The notes beneath the pieces were generated by a model. The model was not told where the DNA came from and did no database searches. It was given only the letters and a program-made list of their open reading frames with translations. Made by a program: the position numbers and the translations under genes. Below, in pieces: positions 1 through 8,016 of a DNA stretch of 34,360 nt. The stretch comes from Candidatus Gastranaerophilales bacterium (GTDB lineage Bacteria > Cyanobacteriota > Vampirovibrionia > Gastranaerophilales > Gastranaerophilaceae), in NCBI GenBank assembly GCA_944323685.1, contig CALUTJ010000025.1, positions 1 to 34,360 on the forward strand, in the 5' to 3' direction. Each line of letters starts with the position of its first letter. Position 1 is the first letter of the stretch.

Positions 1-115
1 TGTTCACATAGTGAAGCCATTTTTCAGGCTTCACCACAGTTCAGCCGAAAAAGAAGGCAAAGGTGAGCAGTGACGGTTCGAAGGCTCGAGGCGGCAACTG
101 CGACACTAGATTAGA
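1..115 (-). repeat. 177-bp dispersed repeat, copy 1 (partial, cut by window start)
   Basis: Read on the minus strand this copy starts TCTAATCTAGTGTCGCAG and matches copies 3 and 4 nearly base for base until the window edge. It includes the hairpin GTGAAGCC/GGCTTCAC (plus positions about 14-37). The TAA stop of the UvrA-like gene (111-113) lies inside the first bases of the repeat, so the gene runs directly into it. Confidence 0.9.
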
Positions 116-2585
116 AAATAAATTTTGCGGTTTTAGAATCACTGCAACTTTTCAGTCCGTCTAACGTTCCAGCAAAAATAATTTCTCCGCCTGCTTCTCC
201 GCCTTCAGGGCCCATATCTATTATATAATCGGCATTTTTTATAACATCGGTATCGTGTTCAATTACAATTACGGTAGCGCCGTTTTGTATTAACGTTTGA
301 AAAACCGTAAGCAGCGTTTGAACATCCAGAGGGTGCAGCCCGATTGTAGGTTCATCAAAAACAAAAACGGTATCAGACTGGGCTTTTCTCATTTCTCCAG
401 CAAGTTTCAATCTTTGAGCCTCACCGCCTGAAAGCCCCGGAGTTTGTTCGCCAAGCGTTAAATAACCTAAGCCGAGTTCCTGCAAGACTTTTAATCTTTG
501 ATGGACGGTTTTTAAATCTTTGCAAACCTCGGATGCGCTGTTAACATCCATTGCCATAAGCTCCGGCAGAGAATATGAATTATATTTTACGTTCCCCGCA
601 ATCCTTGCATATCTTGATCCCCCGCAATCGGGACAGGGGATTTCAACATCGGGTAAAAATTGTACATCTAAACTTATCACCCCTGTTCCGTCACATGCCG
701 GACAGCGTAATTTACCCGTATTGTATGAAAAATCACCGGATTTAAAGCCCAGTTCTTTTGCTTGAGAGGTTCTCGCAAATACTTTTCTTAATTCGTCATG
801 CACATTGGCGTATGTTGCAACCGTTGAACGGACATTTATACCGATAGGCGTTGCATCAATCAGCTTTACCTGTTTGATTCCGTCCGCTTCTATTTTCAAA
901 ACATGTTCCGGCAGCTTTTTATTTGAAGTTGCAGCTTCTAACGCAGGCACAAGACTTTCAAGAATCATTGTGGTTTTTCCGGAGCCGGATACTCCCGTGA
1001 CCACGGTTAATTTGCTTTTAGGAATATCAACTTCAAGCGGTTTTACCGTATGTATTGAGCCTGTAGACATATGAATTTTACCGTTATCGAACATATTGTC
1101 CGTATTAGCAGGAGTTCTGACCAAAACTTTATTTTTGCCTGAAAGAAAGCCTCCGATTAAAGAATTTTTATCTTTTTCAAGCTCTTTAATCGTTCCCTGT
1201 GCAATAACATTTCCGCCCTGTGCCCCTGCTTTTGGGCCCATTTCTACAACCCAGTCGGATTCCGACAAAATTTGCGTATCGTGATCAACCAGTACAACAG
1301 AATTTCCATCCGAGACCAAATCGTGTATAACCCCTTTTAAACCTTCTATGTTTGCGGGGTGAAGTCCGATTGAGGGTTCATCAAGAACATACAGCACTCC
1401 GGTTGTGCGGTTGCGCACAGCACGAGCAAGCTGCATACGCTGTCTTTCGCCGGTAGAAAGCGTTGAAGAAGCTCTATCCAGAGTTAAATATCCTAATCCC
1501 AAATCTATCAGTCTTTTGGCAGAGCTTTGAAAAGATTCGCAAATACTTATGGCCATAGGTTTCATTTTGTCGGGCAGGGAGTCCGGTACTTTGTCTACCC
1601 AACGGATAAGTTCTGATAATGTCATTTCGCAGGCTTTATCAAGAGAAATCCCCATTAATTTCGGTGCTCTTGCTGCTTCTGACAGTCTCGAGCCGCGGCA
1701 ATCCGGACAGATATCCTGTTTTAAGAATTTTTCCACTCTTTTCATACTCTTTTCGTCTTTGACCTTAGAAAGAGCATTTTCTACGGTATAGGTGGCGTTG
1801 TAGTATGTAAAATCCAGCTCTCCGGCAAGTTCCGAGTTTTTAGCTTTGTAGAATATATGCTTTTTCTCAGCCGGACCGTTATAGACTATATCTTTTTCTT
1901 TATCCGTTAAATCTTTAAACGGAATATTTGTTCTTACACCCATTGCTCTGCATACGTCCGTCATTAACGTCCACATTAAGGAATTCCACGGAGCAACCGC
2001 CCCCTCATCAATTGTTAAGGATTCATCCGGAATAAGCGTTGATTTATCGACAGTCCTTATTATGCCTGTCCCCTGACAGGTCGGGCATGCCCCCTGACTG
2101 TTAAAAGCAAGTTCCTCAGCAGACGGAGGATAAAAATGCTCGCCGCATACGGGGCATATAAGTTCCTGCTCGGCAGCAACCGCAAGAGTAGGTTCCAGAT
2201 AGTGGCCGTTCGGGCAGCGATGGTTTGCCAGTCTTGAAAACATAAGTCTTAAGCTGTTTAACAGTTCTGTGCCGGTACCGAAAGTGCTTCTTATACCGGG
2301 GACTGAGGGACGCTGATGCAAAGCCAGAGAAGCAGGAACATACAAAACCTCATCTACCTGAGCTTTTTGTGCCTGCGTCATTCTTCTTCTTGTATAAGTA
2401 GAGAGGGATTCAAGGTATCTTCTTGAACCTTCGGAATACAATACCCCGAGGGCAAGAGAAGATTTACCCGAGCCCGAAACGCCTGCTATGCCCACAATTT
2501 TATTAAGAGGAATATCAACGTCAATATTTTTTAAATTGTGAACCCTTGCTCCCCTTACTTTTATTTTATCAACAGTATTTGTCAT
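111..2585 (-). CDS. uvrA: UvrA-like ABC ATPase lacking the UvrB-binding domain (UvrA2-type)
   Basis: A DNA-binding twin ABC ATPase of the UvrA family, 824 aa, against roughly 940 aa for canonical excinuclease subunit A. Walker A motifs GVSGSGKS (about 35-42) and GVSGSGKT (532-539), signatures LSTGERQ and LSGGEAQ, and Walker B/D-loops DEPSIGLHP and DEPTIGLHP are all intact. Zinc module 1 (CPVC, 19 residues, CPTC) lies at 144-170, about 110 residues earlier than in E. coli UvrA. Zinc module 2 (CPAC, 19 residues, CPDC) is at 629-655. The missing stretch corresponds to the UvrB-interaction domain, so this is more likely a UvrA2-like paralogue (tolerance to DNA-binding compounds or an accessory repair role) than the main uvrA; that role is inference. 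The start ATG has AGGA about 11 nt upstream. The gene ends inside repeat copy 1. Confidence 0.9.
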   Translation of the reverse strand: MTNTVDKIKVRGARVHNLKNIDVDIPLNKIVGIAGVSGSGKSSLALGVLYSEGSRRYLESLSTYTRRRMTQAQKAQVDEVLYVPASLALHQRPSVPGIRSTFGTGTELLNSLRLMFSRLANHRCPNGHYLEPTLAVAAEQELICPVCGEHFYPPSAEELAFNSQGACPTCQGTGIIRTVDKSTLIPDESLTIDEGAVAPWNSLMWTLMTDVCRAMGVRTNIPFKDLTDKEKDIVYNGPAEKKHIFYKAKNSELAGELDFTYYNATYTVENALSKVKDEKSMKRVEKFLKQDICPDCRGSRLSEAARAPKLMGISLDKACEMTLSELIRWVDKVPDSLPDKMKPMAISICESFQSSAKRLIDLGLGYLTLDRASSTLSTGERQRMQLARAVRNRTTGVLYVLDEPSIGLHPANIEGLKGVIHDLVSDGNSVVLVDHDTQILSESDWVVEMGPKAGAQGGNVIAQGTIKELEKDKNSLIGGFLSGKNKVLVRTPANTDNMFDNGKIHMSTGSIHTVKPLEVDIPKSKLTVVTGVSGSGKTTMILESLVPALEAATSNKKLPEHVLKIEADGIKQVKLIDATPIGINVRSTVATYANVHDELRKVFARTSQAKELGFKSGDFSYNTGKLRCPACDGTGVISLDVQFLPDVEIPCPDCGGSRYARIAGNVKYNSYSLPELMAMDVNSASEVCKDLKTVHQRLKVLQELGLGYLTLGEQTPGLSGGEAQRLKLAGEMRKAQSDTVFVFDEPTIGLHPLDVQTLLTVFQTLIQNGATVIVIEHDTDVIKNADYIIDMGPEGGEAGGEIIFAGTLDGLKSCSDSKTAKFIF

Positions 2586-2630
2586 TATCTTTTATCCTGT
2601 GTCGTAAATTTACCCCCGCTGGTTAGCGAT

Positions 2631-2639
2631 AGTATAGCA
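2631..2639 (-). promoter_or_regulatory. Extended -10 of the UvrA-like gene
   Basis: The minus strand reads TGCTATACT, an extended -10 (TGnTATACT), about 45 nt before the start codon. No good -35 is seen, as is common with extended -10 promoters. Just upstream lies a small inverted repeat CTGTC-ACG-GACAG. Confidence 0.45.
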
Positions 2640-2668
2640 CAACTGACTGTCCGTGACAGATAAAATTC

Positions 2669-4372
2669 TTATACATTTTGACTGTTCTGAGGTGTTTGGC
2701 TTTTTTGAAGCTTGGTCCAGGAATCAAAAGCTGCTTTCAGCTTATGTTGTTCGTTACGGTATTTTTTAACAAAACTGTCAGCCTGAGTGCCGATTATACT
2801 TAACAACCAGCCCGAACCAAGACCCAAAAGCAAGTTTTTAGCACCCGTATAGCCTCTAACAGTACCGTAGTATGTTACACCGACACCGCCTAAAATAGGT
2901 ACACCCTGAGTAAGAGTTTTTGAGATACGTTCGTCTTTGTTATCCGCATTAACAACCATGCCAACGCCGAGAGCAGTCGGAGCTAGGATACCGACAATAT
3001 CCGACGGAGCGGAACCGACAGCGAGTTCCGCCATTTTTTCATAGACATTCATCTCCTGATAAATGGCGTTGTTGAGTTTGGCATTCATATTTTTCATATA
3101 TTTGTGTGCAAGTTTATACTCTTTTGATTGAGCGCCCTGTTCAAACATATGTTTGACGTCTGTTATTGCCTCTTGCGCCAGTCCTTTTTTATAAAAATCA
3201 GGTTTTATTATTTCGTAAAATTTAGAAATTCGCTGCTGCGCAAGCTTGTAATCTTCAGGATTTTTTATATCTTTTCTTGCAATATGAGAAAGTTCATCTA
3301 AATATTCTTTTATAGAAGAAAACAAAGCAGCTCTTGAGTTAGCTTCTGATTTACCTTTGAGGTTTTTGCTTTCTTCAAGTAATTTGTTGATTTTCTTAAC
3401 AATATCTACAGCTTTATCATTACGCGGATTAATGCTGATTTTCAAGTTATTAAACGCTTCTTTTATTGCATCATTTACATCTGTCATGTTGTTGGAAATA
3501 TTTGCTTTTGCGTTTTTTATGTCACGATCTATAACCCCGCGGCGTGGGGCGATTATATCCGTTGTTACGTAAGAACGCAGCTGTTTTAAGTTCTTAAAGA
3601 AACCGCCTTTTTGTTTAAAAAGCCTGTTATAAACATCCGTATGCAACCCCTGCATGCTCTGCCATGCTTCTTCTGAACGTTTTACGTGGTTCGGGGTGGA
3701 GAATTTTGCGGAGTAATCCGCCATAATTTGTTTTGCTTTTCTTGCCAGTTCAGGATTGTTTTTTATTTTTGCAAGATTTTCAAGATAGTTGCAAAATTCT
3801 ATCGTTGCATATTCTGCCTCATTATATGCAACATTTTTGGTTTTTAAAATTAATTTATTTTTAAAGAATTTATTAATCGAGTTCACAGCTTTTTCAAGGT
3901 GAAGTGTTTTCATAAGCTTGAGCATGGCACTGTCTTTGACAGCCGAAATATTGGAAGAAGCCTGCATTGCATCAGCAAAATGCTGAACGCCTTTATGTAC
4001 ACCGAGTTTTAATTTTTGAGATTCCGTCAATTCCTGTGACTGTGTTGTCAGGTCATAAATCGCTTTTTTTGCACTGTCGGAAACTTTTCTCAGTTTTCTT
4101 GCAATATTTCCGGAAAAACCTTTACTTAAAGTGAATAAGCCTATAACCGTAAGTAACAATGCCGAACCGACAGAAATTCCTATTATGCCGAATAGTTTTT
4201 TATGACTTGTTCCCTGTTTATCCTGTGTATCCGAAGCAGCAAGGTTTTGAGAGTTTATATCTCCGACGTTTACGGCAGCAGGCGGATTCTGCGGCGGAGT
4301 ATAGGCTGTTTTGCCCATACCGAGGGTATTTAAAAAGCTTTTATAAGTATTGTTTACAGAATTTAGCGGCAT
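2669..4372 (-). CDS. Unknown 567-aa membrane-associated helical protein
   Basis: I do not recognise a family. The N-terminal 55 residues are Pro/Asn/Gln-rich and low complexity. One clear transmembrane segment follows (about 60-82, starting LFGIIGISVG). Residues 90-440 are charged and predicted mostly helical, rich in Lys, Asn, Ala and Glu. A Gly-rich hydrophobic cluster then occupies about 455-530 (three candidate segments, including GILAPTALGVGMVV and LLLGLGSGWLLSIIG), before a polar tail. No catalytic motif stands out. It lies 85 nt downstream of the dehydrogenase on the same strand but has no strong Shine-Dalgarno at its ATG. It is probably a lineage-specific envelope protein; the topology could suit a membrane-inserting or scaffold role, but that is speculation. 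Confidence 0.75.
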   Translation of the reverse strand: MPLNSVNNTYKSFLNTLGMGKTAYTPPQNPPAAVNVGDINSQNLAASDTQDKQGTSHKKLFGIIGISVGSALLLTVIGLFTLSKGFSGNIARKLRKVSDSAKKAIYDLTTQSQELTESQKLKLGVHKGVQHFADAMQASSNISAVKDSAMLKLMKTLHLEKAVNSINKFFKNKLILKTKNVAYNEAEYATIEFCNYLENLAKIKNNPELARKAKQIMADYSAKFSTPNHVKRSEEAWQSMQGLHTDVYNRLFKQKGGFFKNLKQLRSYVTTDIIAPRRGVIDRDIKNAKANISNNMTDVNDAIKEAFNNLKISINPRNDKAVDIVKKINKLLEESKNLKGKSEANSRAALFSSIKEYLDELSHIARKDIKNPEDYKLAQQRISKFYEIIKPDFYKKGLAQEAITDVKHMFEQGAQSKEYKLAHKYMKNMNAKLNNAIYQEMNVYEKMAELAVGSAPSDIVGILAPTALGVGMVVNADNKDERISKTLTQGVPILGGVGVTYYGTVRGYTGAKNLLLGLGSGWLLSIIGTQADSFVKKYRNEQHKLKAAFDSWTKLQKSQTPQNSQNV

Positions 4373-4457
4373 ACAACAAAACTTCTTACAACTTGCTTAC
4401 TTCACTGCTAATATTAAAACAAAACAACCTCAAAAGTTGCCAAAAGTTTAAATATTG

Positions 4458-5303
4458 TTAACCTATACGATTCTTTAATCCGGCTTTAACGAGAGAATTT
4501 GATATTTTTACAGGCAGGTAAGACATAAGCCGTGCAAATACGGAATCTTTTCCGATATTGTATGAAAGCTCCGGATTTTTTACGGTTAAGACTTTAAACA
4601 CAAGCTCTGCAATATCCTGAGGATTTAATCCTTTCTCCGTATTTTTGAGTGCATTTTTCATCAAGAAATCAAACTCTTTTGCGTACTTTTTTTTGCCTTC
4701 TTCGCAAAGATTTTCAAGATTTTTTAAAGAAGCATCAACTGACTTGTTCCAGATAGGGGTTGACACTACCCCCGGTTTTATAGAAACGACCTTAAGATTG
4801 GGCATTTTACATTCTAAAGTCAAAAAGTTAAAAAACATATCCAGCGCCCGTTTAGATACACAATAAGGAGAAATAAAAGGGAATATACCGTAACTTGCCA
4901 TTGAACTTATGTTGACAATTCTGCAATCGTCAATATCCCGCATAAACGGCAGAGCCTTTTGCGCGGTACGTATTGCCCCGAAAACGTTTATATCAAACTG
5001 CTTTTTTAAAATATCAACCGGAATATATTCAACAGGCCCGGCAAGAGCAACTCCTGCATTGTTAACAAGAGCAAAAAGCTTGTCCGTATGCTCTTTTATT
5101 TTTTCAAATGCACGGTTTACACTTTCGTCACTTGTTACATCTATAAATACGGGAATAATATTTGAATGCAGCTGTTCAAGAGCCTGCTTATCCTCCTGTT
5201 TTCTTACCCCCGCAAAAACTTTAAACCCCTCTTGTGCAAGTTTTTGTGCGGCCGATTTGCCAAGCCCCGATGATGAACCAGTAATTAATACATATTTATC
5301 CAT
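4458..5303 (-). CDS. Short-chain dehydrogenase/reductase (SDR), classical type
   Basis: A 281-aa Rossmann-fold NAD(P)-dependent oxidoreductase. The cofactor motif TGSSSGLG is at residues 8-15, NNAG at about 81-84, the catalytic Ser in NISSMASYG, and YCVSK supplies the active-site Tyr and Lys. The length and PGVVSTPIW after the catalytic region fit classical SDRs acting on lipids, retinoids or steroids, but the substrate cannot be told from sequence. The 81-nt gap to divergent glmU is very AT-rich. No Shine-Dalgarno precedes the ATG, and TATAAT boxes lie only a few to about 15 nt before it, so the transcript leader may be extremely short. Confidence 0.85.
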   Translation of the reverse strand: MDKYVLITGSSSGLGKSAAQKLAQEGFKVFAGVRKQEDKQALEQLHSNIIPVFIDVTSDESVNRAFEKIKEHTDKLFALVNNAGVALAGPVEYIPVDILKKQFDINVFGAIRTAQKALPFMRDIDDCRIVNISSMASYGIFPFISPYCVSKRALDMFFNFLTLECKMPNLKVVSIKPGVVSTPIWNKSVDASLKNLENLCEEGKKKYAKEFDFLMKNALKNTEKGLNPQDIAELVFKVLTVKNPELSYNIGKDSVFARLMSYLPVKISNSLVKAGLKNRIG

Positions 5304-5384
5304 AATTATATTTTATTATAAAATTTCAACAAATTAACTTTGAGGTAAAATATTATTAAGATTACAAAAAGCAGGATTAATATT

Positions 5385-6683
5385 ATGGAAACAACAAAAA
5401 AGACAATAAAATCAATTATCTTAGCCGCCGGCAAAGGTACAAGAATGAAATCACAAACGCCTAAAGTTTTGCATAAAATTTTTAACAAAGAACTTTTAGG
5501 CTACGTAATAGACGCGGTAAACAATACAGGCAAAGCCGAAGAAAATTATATTATTGTAGGGCATTGCGCACAGCAGGTAGAAGATTACGTTACAAAAAAT
5601 TATACAAATGCAAAATGCCGTCTTCAATCACCGCAGCTGGGCACAGGCCATGCCGCAATGCAGGCTTATGAGGATTTAAAAGGCTTTGAGGGTGAAGTTT
5701 TAATATTAAACGGAGATATTCCTCTTTTAACCACGGAGACCTTAAATAAATTTATAGAAGAACACAGAAAAAACACCAACGCACTCACCGTTATGTCAGC
5801 AATACTTGATGACCCGACAAATTACGGACGAATAGTGAGAGATGAAAACGGAGATTTAAAAGCTATTGTAGAAGAAAAAGATGCGACAGAAGAGCAGAAA
5901 AAAATTAATGAAATTAATACGGGCGCATATTTACTTGACTGGCCAAAAGTTAATGAAGCTTTTTTAAGCTTTGATACAAACAATGCCCAGCACGAATACT
6001 ATTTGACAGACATTGTTAAATGGACTATAAACAAGGGACTTAAAGCACGCTCTTATATTCTTGAAAATAATGAGGAGTCTTTCGGAATAAACTCTAAAAA
6101 ACAGCTTGCAGAAGCTGCAAAAATTCTCAAAAACAGAGTTATAGACAAACTGTTAGATGAAGGAGTAACTGTTGTTGACCCTGATACAACCTATATTTCA
6201 CCGGAAACGCAAATTGAACCGGACACGATAATTTATCCCTGCACTTATATCGAAGGTAAAAACAAAATCGGAAGAGATTGCAAAATCGGCCCGTTTGCAC
6301 GTTTAAGAGGCGATGTTGAACTTGGTGACGGGGTAAAAATAGGCAACTTTGTTGAAATCAAAAAGACCAAAATCAAAGACCATACAAATGTCTGCCACCT
6401 GAGCTATGTCGGAGACAGCATGTTAGGCAGCAATGTTAACATAGGTGCCGGAACAATCACCGCAAACTACAACCACATTACCAAAGAAAAATTTAAAACC
6501 GTTATAGATGACAATGCTTCAACCGGCTCAAATTCAGTAATTGTTGCCCCTGCTCACATAGGCGAAAATGCATCAATAGGCGCGGGGTCTGTTATAAGCA
6601 AAGATATTGAAGCAAACGCACTGGGTTTAACCAGAGCACCTTTAAAAATATTAAAAGGCTGGTTTGACAGAATAAAAATCTAA
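5385..6683 (+). CDS. glmU: Bifunctional GlmU: GlcN-1-P acetyltransferase / GlcNAc-1-P uridylyltransferase
   Basis: Makes UDP-GlcNAc, precursor of peptidoglycan and lipopolysaccharide, in the cytoplasm. At 432 aa it is slightly shorter than the usual 450-460. The N-terminal uridylyltransferase begins IILAAGKGTRM (11-21) and has LNGDIPLL and the GTGHA motif. From about residue 255 a left-handed beta-helix of hexapeptide repeats follows, with CHLSYVGDS (catalytic His region) and GAGTITANYN. The start ATG has AGGA 8 nt upstream. The stop TAA (6681-6683) lies within the first bases of repeat copy 2, so the mRNA should carry the repeat in its 3' UTR up to the terminator at 6835. Confidence 0.97.
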   Translation: METTKKTIKSIILAAGKGTRMKSQTPKVLHKIFNKELLGYVIDAVNNTGKAEENYIIVGHCAQQVEDYVTKNYTNAKCRLQSPQLGTGHAAMQAYEDLKGFEGEVLILNGDIPLLTTETLNKFIEEHRKNTNALTVMSAILDDPTNYGRIVRDENGDLKAIVEEKDATEEQKKINEINTGAYLLDWPKVNEAFLSFDTNNAQHEYYLTDIVKWTINKGLKARSYILENNEESFGINSKKQLAEAAKILKNRVIDKLLDEGVTVVDPDTTYISPETQIEPDTIIYPCTYIEGKNKIGRDCKIGPFARLRGDVELGDGVKIGNFVEIKKTKIKDHTNVCHLSYVGDSMLGSNVNIGAGTITANYNHITKEKFKTVIDDNASTGSNSVIVAPAHIGENASIGAGSVISKDIEANALGLTRAPLKILKGWFDRIKI

Positions 6684-6803
6684 TCTAGTGTCGCAGTTGC
6701 CGCCTCGAGCCTTCGAGCCGTCACTGCTCTCCTTTTTTTCAATGGGACTCTCCAAAAATTCGTTCACGTCGCTTTGCTCCTTATCACGAATTTTTCCCGG
6801 ACA
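6679..6803 (+). repeat. 177-bp dispersed repeat, copy 2 (125 bp, internal deletion)
   Basis: It starts TCTAATCTAGTGTCGCAG at the glmU stop and ends GAATTTTTCCCGGACA, with both termini matching copies 3 and 4. About 52 bp of the middle, including the GTGAAGCC/GGCTTCAC hairpin, is missing. The perfect CTCGA-GCCT-TCGAG hairpin and the distal AAAATTCGT/ACGAATTTT hairpin are kept. This shows the element has separable modules. Confidence 0.9.
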
Positions 6804-6834
6804 AAATAGATTTGTTTAATAATTTTTCAAAATA

Positions 6835-6874
6835 AAAAAGAAATAGACGAAAACCTCGTTTATTTCTTTTTTTT
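6835..6874 (+). terminator. Intrinsic terminator after glmU and repeat copy 2
   Basis: AAAAAGAAATA (6835-6845) pairs perfectly with TATTTCTTTTT (6861-6871), with an inner ACGA/TCGT stem and loop AAACC, followed by more Ts. It is symmetrical and A-rich on the other side, so it could work in both directions. Confidence 0.8.
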
Positions 6875-6879
6875 ATAAC

Positions 6880-7300
6880 TTGACATTTTTAAAACCATAA
6901 AAATAATTACAAAAGATTAACGCAAATTATTTTTATAAACAAAGATGAAATAGCCTTATATTCATGGTTTCAAGTCTTTTTTTAAGAATTATAAAAAAAA
7001 TAATGTAAAACTTTTTGTAAAAGTTATAAAAAGCCTTTTTTATTGAATTTCAGGTATTGCTACACAGGTAAAATTGTAAAATAAAAAGCATGGAAAGAAT
7101 AAAAATTGCCCATGCGTTCAAAATTTGTTTTAATATGGATATACAAGTTCGGATAACAATTAAATTTTATTTTCATAAAAGAAATTAAAAATTTTTCGGG
7201 GATACGATTTATGCAAAATTTTTTTTGCATAATAAGTGTACTTTTTACCCTATTCCGCACTAGCGTATTAATGATATACATCATTTAATCGATAAAAAAC
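6880..7300. other. AT-rich intergenic region without a convincing gene
   Basis: About 490 bp separate the glmU terminator from cobO. A TTGACA at 6880 with a weak ATAATT 17 nt later could be a promoter. There are inverted repeats GCATGG/CCATGC (7088-7115), ATGCAAAA-TTTT-TTTTGCAT (7211-7230) and AATGAT-ATAC-ATCATT (7270-7285). The only longer frames (such as a 74-codon minus frame at 7060-7284) lack a ribosome-binding site and have biased, low-complexity composition. A small RNA cannot be excluded; I see no known RNA family and no cobalamin box. Confidence 0.5.
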
Positions 7301-7314
7301 AACCAGAAAGTATT

Positions 7315-7320
7315 TATAAT
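7315..7320 (+). promoter_or_regulatory. -10 box of cobO
   Basis: A perfect TATAAT lies 43 nt before the TTG start; the -35 region is poor. The inverted repeat AATGAT-ATAC-ATCATT at 7270-7285 sits about 30 bp upstream and could be an operator. Confidence 0.5.
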
Positions 7321-7362
7321 GATAGATGAGATTAGAGTCTGTCAGTTTCGGAGGACAAAACT

Positions 7363-7896
7363 TTGTTAGAACATGGTTATATACAAATTTATACAGGGGA
7401 CGGCAAAGGTAAAACAACGGCATCATTGGGGTTGGCTTTACGTGCATTAGGCCATGGCTGGAAAGTTCTTGTTATCCAGTTTACTAAAGGTGATTCAGGA
7501 ACTACTTACGGAGAAATTGCCTCTGCCGGTCAATTTTTACCAAATCTTGAAGTTCACCAGTTTGGCATGGACAGAGTTGTTTACAAACATAATGTTTGCA
7601 TCGAAGACTATAAAGAAGCTAAAAAAGGCTGGGAACTTGCTAAGCAAGCTATTCAAAGCGGTGAATACCAGCTTATTATCTTAGACGAAATTAACATTTG
7701 TGTTGCTATGAATATGATTAAAGTTTCCGATGTAAAAGAAGTTTTGATGAATAAACCGGAAAGCCTTGAAATTGTATTAACAGGCAGATATGCTCACCCC
7801 GAGCTTGTTGCTATGGCGCATCTGGTTACTGAAATGAAGCCGATTAAACACTACTTTGATATGGGTGTTATGGCAAGACAGGGTATCGAATATTAA
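7363..7896 (+). CDS. cobO: Cob(I)yrinic acid a,c-diamide adenosyltransferase (CobO/BtuR family)
   Basis: Transfers the adenosyl group of ATP to the cobalt of corrinoids, a late step in cobalamin synthesis or salvage. At 177 aa it has normal length. The P-loop GDGKGKTT (12-19) directly follows YIQIYT, and IILDEIN is the Walker B-like strand, as in CobA/BtuR. It starts with TTG; the choice is set by a strong GGAGG 8 nt upstream (7350-7354). An intrinsic terminator follows at 7942. Next come acsD and acsC, whose product binds a corrinoid, so the neighbourhood is cobamide-related. Confidence 0.93.
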   Translation: MLEHGYIQIYTGDGKGKTTASLGLALRALGHGWKVLVIQFTKGDSGTTYGEIASAGQFLPNLEVHQFGMDRVVYKHNVCIEDYKEAKKGWELAKQAIQSGEYQLIILDEINICVAMNMIKVSDVKEVLMNKPESLEIVLTGRYAHPELVAMAHLVTEMKPIKHYFDMGVMARQGIEY

Positions 7897-7941
7897 CGCA
7901 CTAATTATTAGGCGTAAATATACGGAGAAATGGGGAAATAC

Positions 7942-7974
7942 GGGAGGTTTGTTAAAAACAACTCCCTTTTTTTT
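7942..7974 (+). terminator. Intrinsic terminator of cobO
   Basis: GGGAG-(GT bulge)-TTGTT, loop AAA, AACAA-CTCCC, then eight Ts (7967-7974). It lies inside an upstream in-frame extension of acsD, which argues against the earliest possible acsD start. Confidence 0.85.
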
Positions 7975-7980
7975 ATTAAA

Positions 7981-8009
7981 TTGACAAAGGGATATTTAAT
8001 TTTTAATAT
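7981..8009 (+). promoter_or_regulatory. acsD promoter, possibly giving a leaderless mRNA
   Basis: A perfect -35 TTGACA (7981-7986), 17-nt spacer, and TAATAT (8004-8009, 4 of 6 matches). Transcription would start near 8016-8017, which is the ATG of acsD, and no Shine-Dalgarno precedes that ATG. Confidence 0.5.
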
Positions 8010-8016
8010 AAAACTT

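Noticed and set aside
7060-7284. A 74-codon minus-strand frame upstream of cobO
   Set aside because: No ribosome-binding site, low-complexity AT-driven composition, and no domain; it crosses hairpins in intergenic DNA.
7290-7362. Cobalamin riboswitch before cobO
   Set aside because: No B12-box-like sequence or conserved helices could be found in the short leader after the -10 box.
7930-8016. N-terminal extension of AcsD
   Set aside because: It contains the complete cobO terminator and lies upstream of the likely acsD transcription start; the conserved protein begins at 8017.
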